64,000 nt of DNA from the NCBI GenBank assembly GCA_963806145.1, contig CAWDXD010000022.1, positions 48,938 through 112,937 on the forward strand, read 5' to 3'. The position numbers were made by a program, and so were the translations under genes. The notes beneath the pieces are model-generated. The model made no database searches, had not been told where the DNA came from, and saw only the letters and a list, made by a program, of their open reading frames with translations. This DNA is from DASXKD01 sp963806145 (GTDB lineage Bacteria > Actinomycetota > Actinomycetes > Streptosporangiales > Streptosporangiaceae). Below, piece after piece: positions 43,460 to 50,576 of this stretch. Position 1 is the first letter of the stretch. Each line of letters starts with the position of its first letter.

Positions 43460-45181
43460 TCAGGTTCCTGGAACGCTGTCTGCCCGGCCGCCGCGCCCGT
43501 CCCGGGTGCGCGCGGCGCGGTCTCTCTTGTCCGGCGTGGTCGCGGGCATTCCGGACATGGGGGTGAACTCACTGTCACCCGGGCGCCCGGGTGGCGGCGT
43601 GTCCGGCCGCACGTCCGGGCCCGAGCCGGGCCGCGGCTGCCCCTGGCGCGGCGGGCGGACGGTGATGCGCCTGCCCAGCGCGGGCAGGATCGCCGCGCCG
43701 AGCACCGGCGTCCTGAGCTGGCGGAGCCGGCGGACGCACTCCGAGGCATCGGTCTTGGTGGTGCGGTCCACCTCGATCGTCACCAGCGCGGCATCGGCGA
43801 ACTCGCCCAGGGCGAACGTGTCGGCCCCGTCGTCGGCGGCCTGCGCCTCGATGATGACGTACCGCGCGTCCCGGCGCAGCTGGCTGGTGAGCGCCCGGGC
43901 CGTGTCGTGCTGCAAGTGGTAGAACGCCAGCGACGGGTCAGCTCCGGGGGTGATCACCCACAGCCCCGGCATGCCGGCCGGGCCCTGCACCACATCCCGC
44001 ACCGTGGCGTTGCCCGCGATCAGCTCGGCGAGCCCTTCGCCCTCGCCCAGCCCGAGCAGCTTCGGCGCGACCGTGCTGTTCATGTTGGCGCAGACGAGCA
44101 CCACCTCGGAGTGGGTCCGGGCGAGCGTGACGGCCAGGTTGGCGGCGACCACGCTGCCGGCCGGGCCGGGTGTCGCGCCGGCCACGAACACGACGTGGTT
44201 GCCCTCACCGAGCGCCGCTGCCACGCCGTGGGCCAGGTCGGTGAATGCCTGCCCGGTCTTCGACCGCGGGGAGGAGATGGAGACCTCCCGGCCGAATGCC
44301 CCGGCGGGCAGGTTCAGCAGGACCGGCAGGTCAAGCACGCGCTCCGCGTGCGCGGCGTTGTGGATCCGCTTGTCGCGCCGGTCCACGAGGAACGCCACGA
44401 TCAGGCCGATGAGCAACCCGGCCACCAGCCCGCTGGGGAGGATCAGCAGCTTCTTGGGGCTGCTCGGCTTGCCCGGCGGGGTGGCGACGTTGTTGATAGA
44501 CCCGCCGTTGGTGTCCGCAAGCTCGCCGTTGGTCGTCGCATATTCCTGGGTGATCTTGCTCAGCTTGCTCTTGTCCGAATCCAGCTGCGCGGTGTCGGCG
44601 GCCCGCTGCGGTGAGTTCGACGGGAGGGTGCCGATCTTGGTGGTCTCCGCGGCGATGGACGCGTTGAGCGCGCTCACCTGCGTCTGCAGCGTCTTGAGTT
44701 GCCCCTGGACGAAGCTGACCGCGCTCTGCTGCCGGTTCTGCAGGTAGGCCTTGGCGAAGTCGTTCGCGCAGGCGGCCGCGCCGGTGGCGGTGGACGCCTT
44801 GCAGGTGATGTCGAGGATGGAGGAGTTCGGCGGGACCGTGACGCTGATCTGCGCGGACAGCTTGTAGGGGGTGAGCGTGCTGTGCAGCGTCTTGCCGGCC
44901 ATCGTGGCAACCGCGGTCGACGTGACGACCTGGGCTTCGGTGTCGAGGTTGACCGTGGCGCCGCTGGTGCGGCTGCCGGCCACCGCGTTGGACTGGTCGG
45001 CGGCCGTGGGGTTGACGTTCACCGATGCGGTCGCACTGTACGTCTTCGGGGCGACGGTGACGTAGCCGAATGCACCGACGAGGCCGACGCATGCCAGGGC
45101 TAGCACGATCCACCACCGGCGGCGTAGCACGCCGACAAGGTCAGCCGCCTCGAAGGAGTCCGGCCGTTGGATGGGATTCAT
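43460..45181 (-). CDS. Wzz/CpsC-type chain-length protein fused to degenerate BY-kinase (CpsD) domain
   Basis: 573 residues; ATG at 45179-45181 (MNPIQRPDSFEAADLVGVLR) after GAGGAGC. Wzz domain: first membrane helix RRWWIVLALACVGLVGAFGY, outer coiled region (VQGQLKTLQTQVSALNASIA, LDSDKSKLSKITQEYATT), second helix PKKLLILPSGLVAGLLIGLI followed by VAFLVDRRDKRI. The cytoplasmic domain resembles tyrosine-kinase ATPases, but the Walker A is VAGATPGPAGSVVAANLAVT with no Lys-Ser/Thr, and the C-terminus (RPPRQGQPRPGSGPDVRPDT...) lacks the Tyr cluster. So it likely controls chain length without kinase activity. The upstream in-frame codons (to 45271) overlap the promoter region and are not used. Confidence 0.85.
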   Translation of the reverse strand: MNPIQRPDSFEAADLVGVLRRRWWIVLALACVGLVGAFGYVTVAPKTYSATASVNVNPTAADQSNAVAGSRTSGATVNLDTEAQVVTSTAVATMAGKTLHSTLTPYKLSAQISVTVPPNSSILDITCKASTATGAAACANDFAKAYLQNRQQSAVSFVQGQLKTLQTQVSALNASIAAETTKIGTLPSNSPQRAADTAQLDSDKSKLSKITQEYATTNGELADTNGGSINNVATPPGKPSSPKKLLILPSGLVAGLLIGLIVAFLVDRRDKRIHNAAHAERVLDLPVLLNLPAGAFGREVSISSPRSKTGQAFTDLAHGVAAALGEGNHVVFVAGATPGPAGSVVAANLAVTLARTHSEVVLVCANMNSTVAPKLLGLGEGEGLAELIAGNATVRDVVQGPAGMPGLWVITPGADPSLAFYHLQHDTARALTSQLRRDARYVIIEAQAADDGADTFALGEFADAALVTIEVDRTTKTDASECVRRLRQLRTPVLGAAILPALGRRITVRPPRQGQPRPGSGPDVRPDTPPPGRPGDSEFTPMSGMPATTPDKRDRAARTRDGRGGRADSVPGT

Positions 45182-45842
45182 GCTGCGGTGCTCCTCACTG
45201 TACAAACTCCTCGCTTGCCTCCGGGCGCCGGGCCAGCGGGTAGCCGCCACACCCCGCTGTTCACTGCCCAAAGCCCCGGATCTCCGCGGCGGGCCCGTCC
45301 CCGAACCCTGCCGGTGCGGCCTGCGCGGCGGCCGGTGGCCGCCGCATCAGCCCGTACCGGCGTGTTGTCCTGCCGCACGCACTGTGTATGACGCTATACA
45401 CGTATTGGACGCTTTACCCGCCTTGTCGGATGACATCTGGCCCCTACCCGGACATCGCGGGCCAGGCGCGGGTGAACATCCTTGATGCCGCGATCGTGCC
45501 GCAAGCTTACCGTATGTGATGTCAGCGGAAGGGGCGGATGGTCCGGTCGCCCATACCCGCTAGCTGGTGTTTCCCCGCAGGTCCGGGAGTGTTTTTTTTG
45601 CGTAAAGGCCGAGTATGGCCCGCCTTGCCAACATGGCTGTTACCCGGCGGCGGGCGGGTGCACCCGGCATGATTGTGTACAGCCCGTGCCTGACCGTCAC
45701 ACACAGGTTGTACCTAGCGGATTCTGGCCCGTTTCCCAGGCAGAACCCAGCGTGCCCACCAGGTGAGGTCCTACTGTTGGACCCCATGAAGTACGCCGGC
45801 TTAGACGTCTTGAAGTACGTCATTCACGTTAAGGAGCACCAC
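45182..45842. other. Divergent promoter region, 661 bp
   Basis: Between the Wzz-like gene (minus) and the GH26-like gene (plus). It contains a small inverted repeat GTGTAT-N6-ATACAC at 45384-45401 in an AT-richer patch (CGTATTGGACGCTTTACC), and a run of eight Ts at 45592-45599. It should hold the promoters of both halves. Open frames in it lack family resemblance. Confidence 0.55.
45384..45401. promoter_or_regulatory. Inverted repeat GTGTAT-N6-ATACAC, candidate operator
   Basis: Six-base arms with a six-base spacer, in the divergent region upstream of the Wzz-like gene. The size and symmetry fit a dimeric repressor site or part of a promoter, but no regulator is known. Confidence 0.35.
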
Positions 45843-47018
45843 GTGCACGAGGAGCGCAGGGATGGCGCTTCTCCCGCGCGCCGCGCCAGGGAGCGCCGCT
45901 GGAGGGCAGGTTCGGCCGTGGTGGCCGGCCTGTTTCTGCTGGCCGTGGGGAGCAGCGGCTGCGCCACGGTCATGGCGCAGCACAAGGCCGCGGCACATGG
46001 CTCGGCGACACATGGCTCGACGCTGCAGGGCAGCGGGAATTCAGAAGGCGGCACAGGAAGCCTGGGCAAGCTCAGCTCCGTATTGAACGGGAAGGCCAGC
46101 AAGGCGAACGCGGGCGGCACCCTGGCAGGCGTCGGCAACGGCGTCATGTTCGGCGGCGATGTGCCGCTGGCCGCGGAGCAGGGGGCGCTCGGCCGCAAGC
46201 TGGCGATCGTCCGCGTCTACGACCGGCTGGGCCAGACGTTCCAGAGCCGGCTGGTGGACAACCTCATGGCGCAGGGCAGCACGATCCTGATGAGCCTGGA
46301 CACCTTCCCCGGCGGGACTCCCTATTCGGCCATCGCGGCCGGCCAGCAGGATGCGACCATCACGGCGTTCCTGGAGTCCATGAACTCCTCGGCGAGGAGC
46401 TACGGGCTCCCGGCCATCTACTTCACCTTCGAGCATGAGGCGAACGTCCCCGGCACCCACCAGGGGCTCGGCACTTCGGCCCAGTTCATCCAGGCCTGGG
46501 ATCACGTCCACCAGATCGCGGTCAACCACCACCTGCTCTGGAACCAGGGCGGCCGAATCCACTTTGTGCTGATCCTGACCCACTTCTTCTACAACAACGG
46601 CAAAGCCATCCAGTGGTGGCCGGGGACGAACGAGGTCGACATAATCGCCGCCGACGGTTACAACACCGGCGGCTGCCGTACCGCCAGGAAGAACCACCAG
46701 GGCTTCACCACCGGCGTGACGCCGCCGGAAAGCCCGACCTCGCTGTTCACCGGGGTGGTTCAATTTGCCGCCGCGCACGGCGGGCTGCCGGTGTTCATCG
46801 CCGAGTGGGGCAGCGTCGCGTATTCCAGCGCCAGCGTGCGGGTCAACTGGATCCAGCAGATGCAGTCCTTCGTCGCGGCGAATCCGGCAATCCACGCGGC
46901 GCTGTACTGGGACAGCCAGGTACCGCCCTGCAACTACATCCTCAACGACTCGCCGAGCTCACTGTCGGCGCTGACCTCGCTGGCCCAGTCGGCGCTCATG
47001 CAGGGCAGGCCGGCCTGA
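45843..47018 (+). CDS. Secreted GH26-like glycoside hydrolase (beta-mannanase fold)
   Basis: 391 residues from the GTG at 45843, 6 bp after AAGGAG; an ATG at 45786 lacks a ribosome site. Signal region RWRAGSAVVAGLFLLAVG followed by SSGCATVM (possible lipid attachment Cys), then a 60-residue Ser/Gly/His linker. The catalytic domain: NGVMFGGDVPLAAEQGALGR, LAIVRVYDRLGQTFQSRLVD, ILMSLDTFPGGTPYSAI, the acid/base region PAIYFTFEHEANVPGT, WWPGTNEVDIIAADGYNTGG and the nucleophile motif LPVFIAEWGSVAYSS. Polysaccharide loci often include such an enzyme to trim or release their product. Divergent from the Wzz gene; a strong hairpin follows. Confidence 0.78.
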   Translation: MHEERRDGASPARRARERRWRAGSAVVAGLFLLAVGSSGCATVMAQHKAAAHGSATHGSTLQGSGNSEGGTGSLGKLSSVLNGKASKANAGGTLAGVGNGVMFGGDVPLAAEQGALGRKLAIVRVYDRLGQTFQSRLVDNLMAQGSTILMSLDTFPGGTPYSAIAAGQQDATITAFLESMNSSARSYGLPAIYFTFEHEANVPGTHQGLGTSAQFIQAWDHVHQIAVNHHLLWNQGGRIHFVLILTHFFYNNGKAIQWWPGTNEVDIIAADGYNTGGCRTARKNHQGFTTGVTPPESPTSLFTGVVQFAAAHGGLPVFIAEWGSVAYSSASVRVNWIQQMQSFVAANPAIHAALYWDSQVPPCNYILNDSPSSLSALTSLAQSALMQGRPA

Positions 47019-47040
47019 TCCACGCCCCCGCGAGTGCGCG

Positions 47041-47073
47041 CTGGGCCCGGCCGACACGTTCGGCCGGGCCCAG
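47041..47073. terminator. Perfect 14-bp hairpin after GH26-like gene
   Basis: CTGGGCCCGGCCGA pairs exactly with TCGGCCGGGCCCAG around CACGT. It lies 22 bp past the stop and 33 bp before tRNA-Gln. No T-run. Confidence 0.8.
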
Positions 47074-47106
47074 TCCGGCTTCCCGGGTAGAGTGTGCGCC
47101 GAGCCT

Positions 47107-47179
47107 TCCCGGGTCGTCTAGCCAGGCAGGACAAGCGGTTTTGGTCCGCTCAACCGAGGTTCGAATCCTCGCCCGGGAG
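47107..47179 (+). tRNA. tRNA-Gln (anticodon UUG)
   Basis: 73 bases fold as a standard cloverleaf: acceptor TCCCGGG/CCCGGGA, D stem GTCT/GGAC with AGCCAGGCA loop, anticodon stem AGCGG/CCGCT with loop TTTTGGT (anticodon TTG), T arm CGAGG-TTCGAAT-CCTCG, discriminator G. CCA is encoded at 47180-47182. It sits between the polysaccharide locus and the desaturase gene. Confidence 0.93.
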
Positions 47180-47316
47180 CCAGCGGCCGCCCTGCTGGCC
47201 TCACACACCACGGTCGCCAAGCACACCGCGCCACCGATCCCACGATGTGAGACAACACGGCATGCCGCGAGTGTTATCTACACCACTTCTTGGTGAAATC
47301 TCTGTCTTCCTATTGC

Positions 47317-47340
47317 GTAACCTACGCCTTCGTAGGTTAC
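47317..47340. promoter_or_regulatory. Perfect palindromic operator upstream of the desaturase
   Basis: GTAACCTACG and CGTAGGTTAC separated by CCTT: ten-base perfect arms. It lies 73 bp before the desaturase ATG and is followed by GTGACGTAAGCGTAA, a further TACG-like half. Size and symmetry fit a TetR-family dimer site, and a TetR gene follows the desaturase, so it is the likely target of autoregulated control. Confidence 0.75.
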
Positions 47341-47412
47341 GGTGACGTAAGCGTAATCGCCCCGTCCTGAGCGTTCCCCCGCCCGTGGCGCCCGAGCAGA
47401 GCGAGGAATCAC

Positions 47413-48472
47413 ATGACGGCACTCCCCGATACCCTCCTGACCGATCCACCCGGCACGCCCGCCGCCGCCCGGCACGCCCGCCAGCGCGCCGCGGACACCG
47501 CTCCCCGAGGTGGAGCCCGAGCCCAGTTCCTTCCGCGACCGCTTCCTGGTCGGGCTGTTCGTGGTGGTGCCGCTGCTCGCCGTGGCCGCCGCCGTCCCGC
47601 TGGCCTGGGGCTGGGGGCTGGGCTGGCACGACGTGGTGATCGCGGCCGTCTTCTACGTGATCTCCGGCCTGGGGATCAGCATGGGCTTCCACCGCCACTT
47701 CACGCACAGCTCGTTCAAGGCGGTCACGCCGCTGCGCGTCGCGATGGCCGTCGCGGGGAGCCTGGCGATCGAGGGCCCGCTGCTGGTCTGGGTGGCCGAC
47801 CACCGGCGGCACCACAAGTACAGCGACCGGGAGGGCGACCCGCACTCGCCATGGCGGTTCGGCACCGACTGGCGGGCCCTCACCAAGGGGTTCCTGTGGG
47901 CGCACATGGGCTGGATGTTCAACCCCAACCGGACCTCGCAGCAGAAGTTCTGCCCCGACCTGCTGGCCGACCCGCCCATCCGCCGGGTATCCAAGACGTT
48001 CCCGCTGTGGGTGCTGATCTCGCTGCTCGCGCCCGCGCTGATCGGCGGCCTGTGGTCGATGTCCCTGGCCGGCGCGCTCACCGCGTTCTTCTGGGCCAGC
48101 CTCGTCCGCATCTGCCTGCTGCACCACGTCACCTGGTCGATCAACTCGGTCTGCCACACGTTCGGCAACGAGGACTTCGAGGTCAGGGACAAGTCAAGGA
48201 ACGTCGCCTGGCTGGCCATCCCTTCCTTCGGCGAGTCCTGGCACAACCTGCACCACTGCGACCCGACCTGCGCCAGGCACGGAGCGCTCAAGGGCCAGAT
48301 CGACATCAGCGCCCGGGTCATCAGGTGGGCCGAACTGCTCGGCTGGGCCTGGGACGTCCGGTGGCCGGACGAGCGGCGGCTGGAGGGCAAGCTCACCGGC
48401 CTGCGCGACGTCTCACTGGGCTCGATGACCCAGGCCGGCCTGACGAAGCCAGGTGACCGGACCGCGGCATGA
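47413..48472 (+). pseudogene. Membrane acyl-CoA/acyl-lipid desaturase, frameshifted near N-terminus
   Basis: ATG 47413 after GAGGAA (MTALPDTLLTDPPGTPAA). The frame breaks at 47468-47470 (GCCCGG, one extra C); the other frame continues GTPASAPRTPLPEVEPEPSS and FRDRFLVGLFVVVPLLAVAA to 48472, about 353 residues in all. The three His boxes of diiron desaturases are present: HRHFTHSSF, HRRHHKYSD, HNLHHCDP. Four hydrophobic segments surround them. It introduces a double bond (probably delta-9) into fatty acids with O2. An internal GTG at 47510 could still give a 320-residue protein with all His boxes, so function may survive. The downstream TetR gene and upstream palindrome point to lipid-responsive control. 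Confidence 0.85.
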
Positions 48473-48488
48473 CCGCGATGATGGGCAG

Positions 48489-49178
48489 GTGAACAATTCG
48501 AGCACGGGCAACAACCACCGCAGGCGAATGACCGGCAAGGAGCGCCGCGAGCAGTTGCTCGACATCGGCCGCAGGCTCTTCGCGGAGCGGGGTTTCGAAG
48601 GCACGTCCATCGAGGAAATCGCCGCCCAGGCCGGTGTCTCCAAGCCCGTGGTCTACGAGCACTTCGGCGGCAAGGAAGGCCTGTACGCGGTCGTGGTGGA
48701 TCGCGAGGTGGAACGGCTGCTCGCGATGGCGACGGCCATTCTCGGCGGCGCCAACACAAGGGAGAAGTTCGAGGCGGCGGCGGTGGCCCTGCTCCGCTAC
48801 ATCGAGGACAACTCCGACGGGTTCCGTATCCTGGTCCGCGACTCTCCCTCCCACGGGTCCGGCACGTTCGGCAGCCTGATCAGCGATATCGCCCGCCAGG
48901 TCGAGTACATACTCGGCGACTTCTTCCGCGACCGCGGCTACGACCAGAAACTGGCCCCGATGTACGCCCAGATGCTGGTGGGCATGGTGGCCGTGACCGG
49001 GCAGTGGTGGCTGGACGCCCGCAGGCCGAAGGTGGAGGTCGTCGCGGCCCACCTGATCAACCTGGCCTGGAACGGGCTGTCCCAGCTGGACCGGTCGCCG
49101 AGCATCTCGGCCAAGGCGGCGAAGGCGGCGATGGTGGCGCCCGCACCGCGCGACCAGCGCCCGGCAGGTCTCACCTGA
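48489..49178 (+). CDS. TetR-family transcriptional regulator
   Basis: 229 residues; GTG 48489 (VNNSSTGNNHRRRMTGKERR), or ATG 48528. The N-terminal helix-turn-helix is typical: RREQLLDIGRRLFAERGFEG, TSIEEIAAQAGVSKPVVYEH, FGGKEGLYAVVVDREVERLL. The C-terminal ligand domain (GDFFRDRGYDQKLAPMYAQM, AVTGQWWLDARRPKVEVVAA) is of the type found beside fatty-acid genes. It follows the desaturase by 16 bp, likely in the same transcript, and probably binds the palindrome at 47317-47340. Its end overlaps tam on the opposite strand by 8 bp. Confidence 0.85.
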   Translation: MNNSSTGNNHRRRMTGKERREQLLDIGRRLFAERGFEGTSIEEIAAQAGVSKPVVYEHFGGKEGLYAVVVDREVERLLAMATAILGGANTREKFEAAAVALLRYIEDNSDGFRILVRDSPSHGSGTFGSLISDIARQVEYILGDFFRDRGYDQKLAPMYAQMLVGMVAVTGQWWLDARRPKVEVVAAHLINLAWNGLSQLDRSPSISAKAAKAAMVAPAPRDQRPAGLT

Positions 49179-49941
49179 CCTGCGCGACCACGAAAACCCT
49201 GCGGAACGGCAGGACGGTCCCGTAGGGCGCCGCCGGGTAGGCCTTCGTCACCCGTTCGGAGTACTCGGCGAGGAACCGCCCGGCGTGACCTGGGTCCAGG
49301 GCCGCAAGGACGGGGCGCAGCCCGGTGCCCCGGTACCACTCCACCACCGGATCAGGGCCAGGGAGCACGTGCAGGTAGGTGGTCTCCCAGGCGTCCACCG
49401 AGCAGCCTTCCCTGGCCAGCAGGTCCAGGTAGTCCGCGGGGCTGCCGGCCTGGCGGTTGAGCGCCACGCCGCGCAGCAGCGGCGCCCAGCGGTCCGACCG
49501 GACGAGGTCGAGCAGGATGGCGTGCGTCGGCTGGTCGAAGTTGCCGGGAAGCTGGAAGGCCAGCCACCCGCCCGGGGCGAGCAGCCCCGGCCAGCGCCGG
49601 ACCACGTCCAGATGGGCGGGCACCCACTGCAGCGCGGCGTTGGACAGGAGCACATCGACCTCGCGGCCGGGCCGCCAGTCCCTGAGGTCGCCGAGCGCGA
49701 AGCTGAGCCGGTCGTGCTGACCGGCCTCCTCCCGGGCCGCGGCGATCATCTCCGGCGAGTTGTCCACGCCCACGATCTCGGCGGCGGGCCAGCGGCCGGC
49801 CAGGGCGGCGGTCAGGTTCCCCGGCCCGCAGCCGAGGTCCGCCACGTAACCCGGCTCCGCCGCCCCCACCCGCGCGAGCAGGTCGAAGAACGGACGGGCC
49901 CGCTCGCCGGCAAAGCGCAGGTACTGGCCCGGATCCCACAC
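49171..49941 (-). CDS. tam: Trans-aconitate 2-methyltransferase
   Basis: 256 residues from the GTG at 49939-49941 (MWDPGQYLRFAGERARPFFD). SAM-binding motif I VADLGCGPGNLTAALAGRWP, then VGVDNSPEMIAAAREEAG and the Tam signature NAALQWVPAHLDVV, followed by WLAFQLPGNFDQPTHAIL. It methylates trans-aconitate, which would otherwise inhibit aconitase. Divergent from a MarR-type gene across a region with two palindromes, as in Streptomyces tam/tamR. Confidence 0.9.
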   Translation of the reverse strand: MWDPGQYLRFAGERARPFFDLLARVGAAEPGYVADLGCGPGNLTAALAGRWPAAEIVGVDNSPEMIAAAREEAGQHDRLSFALGDLRDWRPGREVDVLLSNAALQWVPAHLDVVRRWPGLLAPGGWLAFQLPGNFDQPTHAILLDLVRSDRWAPLLRGVALNRQAGSPADYLDLLAREGCSVDAWETTYLHVLPGPDPVVEWYRGTGLRPVLAALDPGHAGRFLAEYSERVTKAYPAAPYGTVLPFRRVFVVAQVR

Positions 49942-49958
49942 GGCGCCTCCCCAAGTCT

Positions 49959-49970
49959 CTTGATATCAAG
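49959..49970. promoter_or_regulatory. TamR-type operator 1 (perfect palindrome)
   Basis: CTTGATATCAAG reads the same on both strands, 18 bp upstream of the tam start. A very similar site follows 39 bp away (centre to centre), so the MarR protein can control both divergent genes. Confidence 0.75.
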
Positions 49971-49997
49971 GTACTTGCCACCCTGCCCTCGATAATT

Positions 49998-50009
49998 CTT
50001 GATGTCAAG
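49998..50009. promoter_or_regulatory. TamR-type operator 2
   Basis: CTTGATGTCAAG, one mismatch from the perfect palindrome at 49959-49970, lying 16 bp upstream of the MarR gene start. Confidence 0.7.
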
Positions 50010-50024
50010 AGATATCCTTGGCCG

Positions 50025-50564
50025 ATGGAGCATGCGGCGGACGGCGGGAGCACGGGCCGCGCGGGCCGGCGCGTCACGGACGAGGTCGACGACCTGGTGG
50101 CCGCCTGGCAGGCCGAGCGCCCCGACCTGGACGTGCGGCCGATGCAGGTGCTGAGCCGGATCTCCCGGCTGGCCCGGCACCTGGACCGGGAGCGCCGCAG
50201 CGCCTTCGCCGCGCACGACCTGGAGTCCTGGGAGTTCGACGTGCTGGCCGCGCTGCGGCGGCAGGGCGCACCCTACGAGCTGAGCCCGGGCGCGCTGCTG
50301 CGGGCCACGCTGGTCACCTCGGGCACGATGACCAACCGGATCGACCGCCTGGAAGCCAAGGGCCTGGTCCGCAGGCGGCCCGACCCGCAGGACAAGCGGG
50401 GCGTGCTTGTCACGCTCGCCGCGGCGGGCCAGAGCCGGGTCGACGCCACCCTCGCCGGCCTGATGGAAGCCGAGCAGGCATTGCTCGCGGGCCTCCCCGA
50501 GACCAGCCGGCACACGCTGGCCGGCCTGCTGCGGGTCCTGCTCGCCCCGCTCGACGCCGGCTGA
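50025..50564 (+). CDS. tamR: MarR-family regulator, TamR-like
   Basis: 179 residues, ATG 50025. N-terminal helix (VDDLVAAWQAERPDLDVRPM), dimerisation helix (RISRLARHLDRERRSAFAAH), winged helix SWEFDVLAALRRQGAPYELS / PGALLRATLVTSGTMTNRID / RLEAKGLVRRRPDPQDKRGV. The extra N-terminal helix and the divergent tam gene fit TamR, which in Streptomyces coelicolor, as I recall, responds to citrate and trans-aconitate and represses tam and itself. Two CTTGATRTCAAG sites lie in the shared region. Confidence 0.85.
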   Translation: MEHAADGGSTGRAGRRVTDEVDDLVAAWQAERPDLDVRPMQVLSRISRLARHLDRERRSAFAAHDLESWEFDVLAALRRQGAPYELSPGALLRATLVTSGTMTNRIDRLEAKGLVRRRPDPQDKRGVLVTLAAAGQSRVDATLAGLMEAEQALLAGLPETSRHTLAGLLRVLLAPLDAG

Positions 50565-50576
50565 CCGGCCTCCGGC

